A DNA stretch of 64,000 nucleotides from Halalkalicoccus subterraneus. Its GTDB lineage: Archaea; Halobacteriota; Halobacteria; Halobacteriales; Halalkalicoccaceae. A model generated the notes under the pieces. That model was not told the DNA's origin and ran no database searches. It worked only from the letters and a program-made list of their open reading frames with translations. Each line of letters begins with the position of its first letter. Position 1 is the stretch's first letter. The stretch lies in contig NZ_RDQG01000006.1 in the NCBI RefSeq assembly GCF_003697815.1, forward strand, positions 1 to 64,000, in the 5' to 3' direction. Made by a program: the position numbers and the translations under genes. This document shows, piece after piece, positions 26,275-34,915 of the stretch.

Positions 26275-27561
26275 TTATGTCCCGTGTTCCCAGCTACCCA
26301 TGTACTCGCGCTGTTCGTCGGTCAGCGAGTCGAACTTGACGCCTTTCGCGGCGAGTTTGATCTCCGCGATCTCCTCGTCGAGCTCGTCGGGCACGTCGTG
26401 GACGCCCGCCGAATACCCCCCACTCTCGACGAGTTCGCGCACGCAGGCCGCCTGCACGCCGAAGGACTGGTCCATCACTTCGACGGGGTGACCCAGCGCG
26501 ATCGGCGCGGCGAGGTTCACCAAGCGACCTTCGGCGATCACGTTCAACCGTCGGCCGTCGGCCATCTCGTAGGCCTCGACGCCGTCGCGGGCCTCGTAGT
26601 GATCTGTGGCGAGCTCTGCGAGCGCTTCGAGGTCGATCTCGATGTCGAAGTGGCCCGCGTTCGCGAGCAGGACGCCGTCCTGCATGGCCTCGAAATGCTC
26701 GCGAACGATGACGTCGCGGTTGCCCGTCGTGGTGAGGAAGACGTCGCCGACCTCCGCCGCTTCCGACATGGGCATCACGTCGTAGCCCTCCATGTGGGCT
26801 TCGAGCGCGCGGCGGGGTTCGACCTCGGTGACGATGACGTTCGCGTTCTGGCCCGACGCCTTCTTCGCGACGCCCTTCCCGCAGTAGCCGTAGCCCGCAA
26901 CGACGACGTTCTTGCCGGCCCACGAGAGGTTCGTCGTCATGGCGATGCTCGCGAGCGAGCTTTCGCCCGTCCCGTGGACGTTGTCGAACAGCCGTTTCAT
27001 CGGCGTGTCGTTGACCGCGAAGACGGGGTAGTTCAGCGCACCGTCTTCGTCCATCGCGCGCAATCGGTGGACTCCAGTAGTAGTTTCCTCACAGCCCCCG
27101 ATGATCGAGTCGATCAGCTCGGGGTAGTCGTCGTGGATCGCCGCGACCATGTCCATACCGTCATCCACGGTGATTGTGGGTTCGTGGGCGATCACCGACT
27201 CGATGGCGGCGTAGTACTCCTCGTCGTCGACGCCCCGTACGGCATACGAGGTGATGTTCTCGTGGGCATCGAGCGCCGCGCTGACGTCGTCGTGTGTCGA
27301 GAGCGGGTTACAGCCGGTGATGGCGACCTCGGCACCGCCGTCGGCCAGTACTTCGACGAGATTAGCCGTCTTGGCCTCGACGTGCATCGCCATTCCGATG
27401 CGCTCGCCCTCGAGGGGCTTCTCGCTCTCGAACTCCTCGCGGAGGTGCGTGAGGATCGGCATGTGCTGGAACGCCCAGTCCATCTTCCGTCGGCCCTCCT
27501 CACGAGCGCTCTCGGGATCATTGAGGTGCTCGCTGATCGGGGGGTACGCCGTCTGACTCAT
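26275..27561 (-). CDS. ahcY: S-adenosyl/S-inosyl-homocysteine hydrolase (AhcY family)
   Basis: NAD-dependent hydrolase of 428 residues. The Rossmann NAD loop is GYGYCGKG (223-230) and the active-site segment is NDTPMKRLFDN (184-194). The substrate-base pocket reads H60-V-E62-A-K64, that is H-x-E-x-K, where classical SAH hydrolases have H-x-T-x-E/Q. From what I recall, the H-x-E-x-K form goes with preference for S-inosylhomocysteine in some archaea and Thermotoga. It would release homocysteine for methionine/SAM recycling. The start at 27561 gives a normal N-terminus; 153 nt more upstream sequence is open but basic and unlike a protein. The deaminase that would make its inosyl substrate is encoded 700 nt upstream on the same strand. 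Confidence 0.93.
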   Translation of the reverse strand: MSQTAYPPISEHLNDPESAREEGRRKMDWAFQHMPILTHLREEFESEKPLEGERIGMAMHVEAKTANLVEVLADGGAEVAITGCNPLSTHDDVSAALDAHENITSYAVRGVDDEEYYAAIESVIAHEPTITVDDGMDMVAAIHDDYPELIDSIIGGCEETTTGVHRLRAMDEDGALNYPVFAVNDTPMKRLFDNVHGTGESSLASIAMTTNLSWAGKNVVVAGYGYCGKGVAKKASGQNANVIVTEVEPRRALEAHMEGYDVMPMSEAAEVGDVFLTTTGNRDVIVREHFEAMQDGVLLANAGHFDIEIDLEALAELATDHYEARDGVEAYEMADGRRLNVIAEGRLVNLAAPIALGHPVEVMDQSFGVQAACVRELVESGGYSAGVHDVPDELDEEIAEIKLAAKGVKFDSLTDEQREYMGSWEHGT

Positions 27562-27592
27562 GGTTCGAGGTGGGCGGGGCGCACCCAAAACC

Positions 27593-28030
27593 CTACCGAA
27601 GGTCGCGCCGGACACGGTAGTACCGGCCCATCGCGTCGACGAACGCGATCTTGAGGACGAACGTGACGACGAACCCGACGAACGTTCGAACCGGGTACTG
27701 GCGGTAGGCCGCATAGAGAGTGTACAGGTACAGCGGGACGTTCAGTACGTTGAGGAGTTCGGGGTAGCCGGTCCCGAACATCGAGTTGTCATCGGCGATC
27801 CACGCCTCCTCGCCGAGAACACCCTCGCTCAGCCAGTTGTCGGTGTCCTCGGGTTCGGAGAACAGGATCGGGTTGAGGATGAGGAAGGCGACCGTCGCCC
27901 CGAGGGCCTTCCACGAATGGCGATACAGCGCGAACAGCAACGCCGCGCCTCCGAGCATGCGGGTCGCACCGCTCCACGGGTTCGTATGCCGGCTCCAAGC
28001 GCCCTTGGACATCGGATTTCGGATAGCCAT
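27593..28030 (-). CDS. Conserved haloarchaeal membrane protein
   Basis: A 145-residue protein with about four hydrophobic segments: two around 25-52 and two near 92-128. The central soluble part (about 53-85) is acidic and contains DNWLSEGVLGEEAW. It resembles a haloarchaeal family I recall as DUF6653, unverified. A TTTTATC element about 25 nt before the ATG at 28030 supports this start rather than one 42 nt upstream. It precedes ahcY with a 31-nt gap and could be cotranscribed with it. Confidence 0.75.
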   Translation of the reverse strand: MAIRNPMSKGAWSRHTNPWSGATRMLGGAALLFALYRHSWKALGATVAFLILNPILFSEPEDTDNWLSEGVLGEEAWIADDNSMFGTGYPELLNVLNVPLYLYTLYAAYRQYPVRTFVGFVVTFVLKIAFVDAMGRYYRVRRDLR

Positions 28031-28109
28031 GCCCCCAATACGTTTGCCGCAGATAAAACCGTTCAGCACCAAGCCGTAGACCTTTGTGTCGTGCGGTCGA
28101 CCAGTTTGT

Positions 28110-28265
28110 ATGAGCTACAACGATTCGGGCTACCGGACTACGATCGGCTGGTCGTTACTCTCGTCGGGTATCGTCACGTTGATCTTGAAGGTCATGCCCC
28201 TCGACTCGCTGTGGTGGGGGCTGCTGTTGATCGCCGTCGGCATCGCCGTGATGGTCTACCGTTAG
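28110..28265 (+). CDS. 51-residue membrane protein
   Basis: Starts ATG at 28110 and ends TAG at 28263-28265. It reads MSYNDSGYRTTIGWSLLSSG and continues with a hydrophobic helix, a short PLDSLWW turn, a second helix and a final YR. Two helices in 51 residues is typical of small haloarchaeal membrane proteins. Its stop interleaves with the stop of the deaminase gene on the other strand (TTAG). The function is unknown. Its acidic and hydrophobic composition and the tight stop-to-stop packing argue that it is real. Confidence 0.65.
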   Translation: MSYNDSGYRTTIGWSLLSSGIVTLILKVMPLDSLWWGLLLIAVGIAVMVYR

Positions 28266-29548
28266 GCGCGCCCGACCAGCTCCGTCGCGCGTCGCTCAGC
28301 GGTCTCACGCACTTCCGTCTCGTCGAGCGTCAGCACCTCCCGGTCGCGCATGAGCGCCTCCCCGTCACAGACCGTATGGCGCACGTCCGAGCCGCGAACC
28401 GCGTACGCGAGGTGGCTCACCGGATCGTGGGCGGGCGTGAGATGGGGCTTCCCGAAGTCCACGACGGCGAGGTCGGCGTTCGCGCCTGCCTCGATCCGTC
28501 CCGAACCGATCCCGATAGCCCCGGCGCTCCCTTTCGTGGCCATCTCGACGACCTGCTCGGCAGGGACGGCGGCCGCCGAATCGGCCGCGAGCTTGCCGAT
28601 CATGGCCGCGTCGCGCATCTCGTCGAAGAGGTCGAGATCGTTGTTCGAGGCCGCGCCGTCGGTGCCGATTCCTACAGAGATGCCCGCTTCAAGCATCTCC
28701 TGAACGGGCGCCATCCCGCTTGCGAGCTTCATGTTCGAGGCCGGACAGTGGACGACGCCCGTTCCGGTCTCCGCGAGCAGTTCGATCTCGTGGTCGTTGA
28801 GGTGGACGCCGTGAGCGAGGAAGTTCTCCTCCTCCAGCAACCCGAGTTCGTCGGCGTATTCGAGGGGGCGCATTCCGCGTTCCTCGACGATCGGCTCGAC
28901 CTCGTCGCGGGTCTCGTTAGCGTGGATGTGGATCGGCACGCCGACCTCGCGAGCGCCCTCGACCGCGTGGACGAGCGATTCCTCCGAGACGGTCGTGAGG
29001 CTGTGGGGCATTACCGCCGTCGAGATCCGTCCCTCCTCCGTGCCGTCGAACTCTCGGGCGACTTCGATGCTCTCCTCGATGTCCGCGCGTGCGGCCTCCT
29101 CGTCTTTCCCTACCGTGACGATCCCGTGGCCGATACGGGCGCGCACGCCCGCCTCCCGGACGGCGGCGGCGACTTCGTCGACCTCGAAGTACATGTCGGC
29201 GAAGGCGGTGGTGCCGGATTTGATCATTTCGACGATTCCGAGCTCCGTGCCCGCGCGCACGTCCTCGGAGGTGAGTTCGGCCTCCGCGGGCCAGATGTCC
29301 TCCTGGAGCCAGCTATCGAGAGGTTTGTCGTCGGCGTACCCCCTGAGAAGCGACATTGCGGCGTGGCCGTGGGCGTTGACGAGGCCGGGGATCACCAGCG
29401 AGCCGTCGGCGTCCAACTGCTTGTCGCCGCGGTCGGTCTCGCCCACTGCGAGGATCTCACCCGCATCTTGATCGACCAGCACGTCCGCGCGCTCGACGGT
29501 CATGTCGGGCAGGAGGACCCGCCCGTCCGCGATCCGTAGTATCGTCAT
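28262..29548 (-). CDS. SAH / MTA / 5'-deoxyadenosine deaminase (amidohydrolase)
   Basis: A 428-residue metal-dependent amidohydrolase of the MtaD/DadD family, which deaminates S-adenosylhomocysteine, 5'-methylthioadenosine or 5'-deoxyadenosine to the inosyl form. The metal-binding HxH is H60-G-H62 (VNAHGHAAMSLLRGY), with the further conserved HIHANETRDE, HGVHLND and the catalytic aspartate in GIGTDGAASNN. The start at 29548 is chosen because the product begins MTILRIADG as expected; one 30 nt upstream is unlikely. The SIH-type ahcY homologue nearby suggests SAH as substrate. Confidence 0.9.
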   Translation of the reverse strand: MTILRIADGRVLLPDMTVERADVLVDQDAGEILAVGETDRGDKQLDADGSLVIPGLVNAHGHAAMSLLRGYADDKPLDSWLQEDIWPAEAELTSEDVRAGTELGIVEMIKSGTTAFADMYFEVDEVAAAVREAGVRARIGHGIVTVGKDEEAARADIEESIEVAREFDGTEEGRISTAVMPHSLTTVSEESLVHAVEGAREVGVPIHIHANETRDEVEPIVEERGMRPLEYADELGLLEEENFLAHGVHLNDHEIELLAETGTGVVHCPASNMKLASGMAPVQEMLEAGISVGIGTDGAASNNDLDLFDEMRDAAMIGKLAADSAAAVPAEQVVEMATKGSAGAIGIGSGRIEAGANADLAVVDFGKPHLTPAHDPVSHLAYAVRGSDVRHTVCDGEALMRDREVLTLDETEVRETAERRATELVGRA

Positions 29549-29602
29549 GTCTCCTGTTTCCCGTCGCGGTCGCCTCAATCTGCCGGTCCCTCCCCACGGG
29601 CG

Positions 29603-30514
29603 TCACTCGGCCCAGGGGCGTAGAATCGCCTCGACGGCCTCGTTCATCGGGACCTCGACGTCAGTCGACTCGGCGTGGCGGACGACCGCTCCGTTGAGGG
29701 CGTCGAGTTCTAGGCGCTTCTCGTGGACGAGGTCGTAGTGCAACGAGGAGTACATCTCCGGGTCGAGATCCCGGGCGAACTCGACCCACTCCTCGACCGT
29801 GTCCGCGGGAACGTCCACGCCTGAGGCCCGCGCGACGGCGACGACCTCCTCGACGACCCGACGGTACATCCGCCAGGACGTCTCCGTCTCCCGAATCCGG
29901 CCGATGGGTTTGCGGGTCGCGGCCGTCATGCCCGACTGGGCGCAGATGAACGCGAACTTCCGCCAGAGCTCCACGCGGACGTCGTCGGCCAGCACGGCCT
30001 CGACGCCGGCACACTCCGAGAGGGCGTCGTCGAGCGTCTCGATGCGGTCCGTCCGCGATCCGTCGAGTTCGCCGTAGACGAAGCGGGCCGGACCGCCCGT
30101 GTGCGCGACCACGCCCGGCGACTCGATCGTCGAGAAGACGTACGCGACGCCGCCGACGACGTGGGACTCGCCGACCGCCTCGGCGATCCACCGTTCGTTG
30201 TCGACGCCGTTCTGGAACGAGACCACGGCCGTCTCCGGGCCGAGGAGCGGGTCGAGGTCGGTCGTGGCCTCACGGGTATCGTAGGCCTTCACCGTGAACA
30301 ACACGTAATCGACCGTGCCGATCTCGCCGGGGTCATCGGTTGCGGGGAGGTCGACGGCGGTGTCCCCGGCGACGCTCTCGACGCGAAGCCCCTCCGATCG
30401 GAGGGCCGCGAGGTGCTCGCCGCGGGCGATGAGTGAGACGTCGTGGCCGGCATCCGCGAGCCTCGCCCCGAGATATGCGCCGATACCGCCGGCACCGAAG
30501 ATTGCGAACTCCAT
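29603..30514 (-). CDS. Ketopantoate reductase (PanE/ApbA family)
   Basis: A 303-residue NADPH-dependent reductase with the N-terminal Rossmann motif FGAGGIGAYLGARLA (GxGxxG at 7-12), the conserved VKAYDT and FQNGVDN segments, and the C-terminal PanE helical domain with the catalytic lysine in LWRKFAFICA. It would reduce 2-dehydropantoate to pantoate for coenzyme A, but the family also covers related oxo acids and several haloarchaea have more than one copy. It is divergent from hisG with a 106-nt gap. Confidence 0.85.
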   Translation of the reverse strand: MEFAIFGAGGIGAYLGARLADAGHDVSLIARGEHLAALRSEGLRVESVAGDTAVDLPATDDPGEIGTVDYVLFTVKAYDTREATTDLDPLLGPETAVVSFQNGVDNERWIAEAVGESHVVGGVAYVFSTIESPGVVAHTGGPARFVYGELDGSRTDRIETLDDALSECAGVEAVLADDVRVELWRKFAFICAQSGMTAATRKPIGRIRETETSWRMYRRVVEEVVAVARASGVDVPADTVEEWVEFARDLDPEMYSSLHYDLVHEKRLELDALNGAVVRHAESTDVEVPMNEAVEAILRPWAE

Positions 30515-30620
30515 CTCGTCGTGGTTCGCATGCCGAGCCCAAGAAGGTCACCCCGACGCCGAGTAGTCCTGATTCCCTCGGATCGCAAGGCAGTTGCCGA
30601 CTCCACGCGAGAGAAAGGGT

Positions 30621-31469
30621 ATGAAGATCGCCGTTCCGAACAAGGGCCGACTCCACGAGCCGACGATCGAACTGCTCGAACGTGCCGGGCTCCACATCGA
30701 AAACGGCGCGAACCGCAAGCTCTACGCCGACACCGTCGATCCCGAGGTGTCGATCCTGTATGCGCGTGCCGCCGACATTCCTGAATACGTGTCGGATGGC
30801 GCGGCTGACCTCGGGATCACCGGGTTGGATCAGGCAAAGGAGGCCGACGCAACGACCCTCGTCGATCTGCTCGATCTGGAGTTCGGAAGCTGTCGGCTCG
30901 TACTCGCGGCACCCGAGGACGGAGAGATCCGTGAAACGACGGATCTCGACGGAAAGACCGTCGCCACCGAGTTCCCGAACGTCACCTACGAGCACTTCGC
31001 ACAGCGGGGACTCGATCCCGAGATCGTCGAAGTCACCGGCGCGACCGAACTCACCCCGCACGTCGACATGGCCGACGCGATCGTCGACATCACCTCGACG
31101 GGGACGACCCTGCGGATGAACCGACTGGAGATCATCGACGAGGTCCTCCAGAGTTCGGTCCGGCTGTTCGCCCGTGAGGACGTCGTCGACGAGCCGAAGG
31201 TCGAACAGATCCGAACGGCCCTCCAGTCGGTGCTTTCCGCGGACGGCAAGCGCTATCTCATGCTCAACGCGCCCGAGGACCGGGTCGAGGAAATCCGTGA
31301 GGCGCTGCCCGGACTGGGCGGGCCGACGGTGATGGACATCGCTGGGGAAGGAATGGTCGCGATCCACGTCGTCGTCGACGAACGCGACGTCTTCGAGACG
31401 ATCACGGAGATCAAGAATCTGGGTGCGAGCGGCATCCTTGTCACCGAGATCGAGCGGCTGGTCGAGTGA
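30621..31469 (+). CDS. hisG: ATP phosphoribosyltransferase (long form)
   Basis: First enzyme of histidine synthesis: ATP + PRPP to phosphoribosyl-ATP. At 282 residues it is the long form, with two periplasmic-binding-like lobes (1-205) carrying the PRPP loop [10 protein letters not shown], and a C-terminal ACT-like domain (about 208-282) responsible for feedback inhibition by histidine. Because it is the long form, no HisZ is needed. ATG 30621 is chosen; the in-frame start 27 nt upstream gives a basic extension not seen in the family. No other his gene is present, as is usual in haloarchaea. Confidence 0.95.
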   Translation: MKIAVPNKGRLHEPTIELLERAGLHIENGANRKLYADTVDPEVSILYARAADIPEYVSDGAADLGITGLDQAKEADATTLVDLLDLEFGSCRLVLAAPEDGEIRETTDLDGKTVATEFPNVTYEHFAQRGLDPEIVEVTGATELTPHVDMADAIVDITSTGTTLRMNRLEIIDEVLQSSVRLFAREDVVDEPKVEQIRTALQSVLSADGKRYLMLNAPEDRVEEIREALPGLGGPTVMDIAGEGMVAIHVVVDERDVFETITEIKNLGASGILVTEIERLVE

Positions 31470-31470
31470 G

Positions 31471-32424
31471 CTATCGAAGGTCGGGGATCGCGACGTCCTC
31501 GTCGATTCCGACCGTCCCGTAGCGCCAGCGCACCCACGCAACCGTCAGCAGACAGCCGGCGACCATCGCCCCGAACCCGAGCAGCCCGGCCTCCGGCCCG
31601 AACGAACCGCCGGTCGCCACCGCGGGACCGCCCTGTTCGATATCGACGACGCTCGCGCCGAAGTCCATGCCGCTGACCGGAAATCCATACACGGTTCCCT
31701 GAAAGAGGTTCCAGGTGATGTGCAGGCCGATCGGGATCGCAAGCTCGCCGGTGAGCAGGTAGCCAAGCGCCAACATCACGCCCGCAAACGAGATCGCGAG
31801 TGCGCTCACGAGGGTGGCGTTCGGGTTGCTCGCGTGCAGCGCGCCGAAGACCACCGAGGAAACGACCGTTGCGAGGGCGATCGCGCCAGCGACCCCGAGG
31901 GATCCCCGCGAACCTTCGGCGAGGTTCGTCAACAGGTAGCCCCGCAGGAGCAGTTCCTCGTAGACCCCCACGATCAGAAAGAGGACGACGCTCCCCACGA
32001 CCACCCACAGCAACGCCTCGCCCGCGAACAGTGCTCGGACTTCGATCCAGCCCGCCCCGAGTTCGAGGAGGAATATCCCGCTCATCAGTAGCGCGCCCAG
32101 CGCCAACCCGAACCCGCAGTCGATCCACCACTCGCGGTCGAGCCCCAGTCCGAAGTCGGCGAAGCGTCGCCGATCGACGTACCGGCCGGCGAGCCAGACG
32201 CCGACGACGGTCCCGATCCCGCTGAGGCCGGTCGAGACCAAGGCGGATCCGACGCCGACACCGGCGCCCGCGAGCAGGGCGACATCGAGTATCGAGAGAA
32301 CGATCAGCGGCGGGATCGTCAGTACCGCCGTCACGATCACGAGGACGACGACGCCGGCGACGATTCTGAGTGGTGTTCTCGCACGTCCCTCTTCGGCGTT
32401 CCAGACGAGTGATTGTAAGCTCAT
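31471..32424 (-). CDS. CPBP-family intramembrane protease (CAAX-protease-like)
   Basis: A 317-residue protein with about eight membrane helices. The CPBP active site is present: E156-E157-x-x-x-R161 (YEELLLRGY), H197 in FGALHASNP, and H235 followed by TWN. Members cleave peptides or prenylated CAAX proteins in the membrane; many are of unknown role. The start overlaps the upstream gene by 4 nt (ATGA), which in turn lies 3 nt after tbp, so this protease is the third gene of the tbp operon. Confidence 0.87.
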   Translation of the reverse strand: MSLQSLVWNAEEGRARTPLRIVAGVVVLVIVTAVLTIPPLIVLSILDVALLAGAGVGVGSALVSTGLSGIGTVVGVWLAGRYVDRRRFADFGLGLDREWWIDCGFGLALGALLMSGIFLLELGAGWIEVRALFAGEALLWVVVGSVVLFLIVGVYEELLLRGYLLTNLAEGSRGSLGVAGAIALATVVSSVVFGALHASNPNATLVSALAISFAGVMLALGYLLTGELAIPIGLHITWNLFQGTVYGFPVSGMDFGASVVDIEQGGPAVATGGSFGPEAGLLGFGAMVAGCLLTVAWVRWRYGTVGIDEDVAIPDLR

Positions 32425-32768
32425 GTCGGTGCGGTTCCGAGCAGCGCGAGGAGGTTCTGCAGGGCGAATCCGAGCAGGAAGCTCACCGTGAAGTGAACTA
32501 GAGTGATGAATCCCGAGCGGGGGTACGAAACGTCGTAGACCGACTTGACCACGATCACCTCGGCGATGATCGCGATCGCCGCCGCTGGAAGCGGCCGGCC
32601 GGCAAGCGTCAGCGAGAACACGACCACTGCGGGAACCAACCCCGCGAGCGCGTTTCTCACCGGTACGTCACCCAGCGCGTACCGGGCGGCGATGTGAAGC
32701 GTCAGGCAGAACCCGAGCCCGATCACCAGAAAGGTCGTCGCGAGGGTGAAGAGGGCGCCGAGGACCAT
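32421..32768 (-). CDS. Small haloarchaeal membrane protein
   Basis: A 115-residue protein with about four hydrophobic segments and very few charges. I recall similar short proteins being annotated under a DUF number (possibly DUF7473), not verified. It is placed between tbp (3-nt gap) and the CPBP protease (4-nt overlap) and is cotranscribed with both by position. No motif suggests a function. Confidence 0.8.
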   Translation of the reverse strand: MVLGALFTLATTFLVIGLGFCLTLHIAARYALGDVPVRNALAGLVPAVVVFSLTLAGRPLPAAAIAIIAEVIVVKSVYDVSYPRSGFITLVHFTVSFLLGFALQNLLALLGTAPT

Positions 32769-32771
32769 TCG

Positions 32772-33329
32772 CTACTCGAGCAGGCCGAGTTCCTCGAGCC
32801 GGGAGACGATCTTGTCGACGGCGTGTTCGGCGTCGACGGGCTGTTTCCCGCCCGTAATCACGAGTTTGCCGGAGCCAAAGAGCAGCGCGACGACCTTCGG
32901 CTCGTCGAGTCGGTAGACCAGCCCGGGGAACTGCTCGGGCTCGTACTCGATGTTTTCGAGGCCCAGTCCGATCGCGATCGCGTTCAGGTTGAGGTTGACG
33001 CCCAGATCCGCCGAGGTGACGATGTTCTGGACGACGATCTCGGGGTCGTCCTGGACTTGGATCTCGAGGTCGCGAAGCTTATCGAAGACTATCTGGAGGC
33101 TCTCGTGGACGTCGTCGGTCGACTTCGCGCCCGTACAGACGATCTTGCCCGACCGGAAGATGAGCGCGGCCGATTTGGGGTTCTGCGTGCGGTAGACCAG
33201 CCCGGGGAACTGCTCGGGGTCGTAATCCGCACCTTCGAGGTCCATCGCGACGCTTTGGAGATCGAGCTCCTGCCCGATGCCCGTCGATGCGACCACGTTC
33301 TCGATGTTGATGGTCTCCTTCGGGTCCAT
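32772..33329 (-). CDS. tbp: TATA-box binding protein
   Basis: A 185-residue archaeal TBP of two imperfect saddle repeats, the first about 5-90 and the second about 96-181. Each contains the family phrase EQFPGLVYR (near 39-47 and 130-138) and an ALIFRSGKIVCTGAK-type strand. It binds the TATA box and recruits TFB and RNA polymerase. Haloarchaea often carry several TBPs; no TFB gene is nearby. Two TATA-like boxes precede its ATG, the outer one inside a palindrome shared with trmG10. Confidence 0.96.
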   Translation of the reverse strand: MDPKETINIENVVASTGIGQELDLQSVAMDLEGADYDPEQFPGLVYRTQNPKSAALIFRSGKIVCTGAKSTDDVHESLQIVFDKLRDLEIQVQDDPEIVVQNIVTSADLGVNLNLNAIAIGLGLENIEYEPEQFPGLVYRLDEPKVVALLFGSGKLVITGGKQPVDAEHAVDKIVSRLEELGLLE

Positions 33330-33352
33330 GTCTGTTTATAAAACGTATTTAA

Positions 33353-33364
33353 CCTTTATAAAGG
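33353..33364. promoter_or_regulatory. Palindromic TATA box shared by tbp and trmG10
   Basis: CCTTTATAAAGG is a perfect 12-bp palindrome in the 54-nt spacer between the two divergent start codons. It sits about 27 nt from the tbp ATG and about 26 nt from the trmG10 GTG, the correct distance for leaderless transcription in both directions. Confidence 0.7.
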
Positions 33365-33383
33365 TGGTGGGGTAGCTCGGTCG

Positions 33384-34442
33384 GTGGATCGGCAGGCTCT
33401 TTCCGACGAGCGCCGACCGGTCGGTGTGTACCTGCTGGAGCTGGCCGGCGAGGGCGACGCCTTCGCACGTTGTGAAGCCCGTAGTGCCGCAACCGGCGTC
33501 GCGCGGCTCGCCCCCGGGCTGGCCAGCGCCCGCGGGATCGATCCCCGTCGCATCCGAACGCTCGCGTACACCCACCGGGCGAGCGAGCTGATCGGGACCT
33601 GTGAATGCGAAGTCGACGCGGCGCGACTCCTGCTCGAACTCGCGGGGATCGAGCGCGAAGGGTCGGTTCGCGTGCGCGCCCGCCGGGTGCGCGGGGCCGA
33701 CGTCGACACCCAGCGGGTCGAGCGCGAACTCGGATCGGTCCTCGTCGAGCGAGGCTTTTCAGTGGATCTCGAGGACCCGGATCACGAGCTTCGAGCCGTC
33801 TTCTCCGATAGTACGGAACAGGGCTCCGCGGAGCGTTCGAGCGGTACCCAGTCCGGGACACCGAGAGACGGGATCTGCACGCTGGGCTGGCTTGCGGCCG
33901 CGAGCCGGCGGGATTTCGCCGCGCGCGCGCCCACCGAGAAACCGTTCTTCCAGCCCGGCAGCATGGACCCCCTTCTCGCACGAGCGATCGCGAACGTCGC
34001 GGGTGCCGCTCAGGGGAAAACGATCCTCGATCCCATGTGCGGGACGGGGGGCGTGCTCGTCGAGGCGGGACTGGCCGGCGCGCAGGTCATCGGGGCGGAC
34101 ACCCAATGGAAGATGACCCGCGGTGCACGCGAGAACCTCGCACACTACGGCATCACGTTCAACCTGTTTCGCGGCGATGCCACCCGGATCCCGCTTCGCG
34201 AGGGGAGCGTCGATGGCATCGTCTTCGATGCGCCCTACGGCCGCCAGTCGAAGATCGAGGGCGAACTGAAACCGCTCGTCGAAGGGGCGCTCGCCGAAGC
34301 CCACCGGATCGCCCCCCGTGCCGTCGTCGTCGCCGACCGTCCCTGGAGCGACGCCGTCGAGGCGGCCGGCTGGACGGTCGAAGACCGTTTCGAGCGCCGG
34401 GTCCACGGGTCGCTGACGCGCTATATCTCCGTGCTCGGTTAG
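33384..34442 (+). CDS. trmG10: tRNA (guanine-10) N2-methyltransferase TrmG10
   Basis: A 352-residue enzyme that methylates (and dimethylates) G10 of archaeal tRNAs. A THUMP-type RNA-binding region lies in the N-terminal half (about 40-150). The Rossmann methyltransferase has DPMCGTGG (216-223), and the amino-methylase motif IV is present as D-A-P-Y (282-285) rather than the common D-P-P-Y. The start is GTG at 33384, supported by the palindromic TATA box 26 nt upstream. Its stop interleaves with that of the thioesterase gene (TTAG at 34439-34442). Confidence 0.9.
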   Translation: MDRQALSDERRPVGVYLLELAGEGDAFARCEARSAATGVARLAPGLASARGIDPRRIRTLAYTHRASELIGTCECEVDAARLLLELAGIEREGSVRVRARRVRGADVDTQRVERELGSVLVERGFSVDLEDPDHELRAVFSDSTEQGSAERSSGTQSGTPRDGICTLGWLAAASRRDFAARAPTEKPFFQPGSMDPLLARAIANVAGAAQGKTILDPMCGTGGVLVEAGLAGAQVIGADTQWKMTRGARENLAHYGITFNLFRGDATRIPLREGSVDGIVFDAPYGRQSKIEGELKPLVEGALAEAHRIAPRAVVVADRPWSDAVEAAGWTVEDRFERRVHGSLTRYISVLG

Positions 34443-34876
34443 CGCTCGGCGTCGCGTGCGGCCGTCCGTCGCTCCCGCTCCTCGTCGGTCTCGACCGTCA
34501 GGTCGGGCACCTCGACGGGGGACCCCTCAGCGTCGATCGCGACGAACGTAAAGGAGGCCTCCGTCGTCAGGGACGCCTCGCCGGTTCGGGGATCCTCGAC
34601 CCACGCGCGGATCCGCACTCGAACGCTCGTCCGTCCGGTGTCGTAGGCGTAAGCCTCGATCCGTGCGATCTCGCCGATCGGGACGGGCTGTTGGAAATCG
34701 AGTTCGGTTACGCCGGCGGTGACGCAGGACTCGCCGGCTAAACGCATCGCCGCCATCGCGCCGACCTCGTCCATCCACTTCATCAGCATTCCGCCGTGGA
34801 GCGACTCGTAGTTGTTCGCGTGGTTGGGCTGCACGCGATACCTGTTCTCGATCAGTGTCTCCGAAAGGGACGTCAT
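34439..34876 (-). CDS. Acyl-CoA thioesterase (hot-dog fold)
   Basis: A 145-residue hot-dog thioesterase hydrolysing acyl-CoA to free acid and CoA. The signature HANNYESLHGGMLMKWMDEVGAMAA (about 19-42) contains the catalytic Asp and Gly-Gly loop of the YciA/BFIT group, and the later TAGVTELDFQQPVPIG forms the CoA-binding strand. It is downstream of and codirectional with two AtoE-like carriers, with a 39-nt gap, so a link to short-chain fatty acid handling is plausible but inferred. Confidence 0.88.
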   Translation of the reverse strand: MTSLSETLIENRYRVQPNHANNYESLHGGMLMKWMDEVGAMAAMRLAGESCVTAGVTELDFQQPVPIGEIARIEAYAYDTGRTSVRVRIRAWVEDPRTGEASLTTEASFTFVAIDAEGSPVEVPDLTVETDEERERRTAARDAER

Positions 34877-34915
34877 GACCCTCCTTCACCATCGATGGTA
34901 ATGAAAGCGGCCGGC

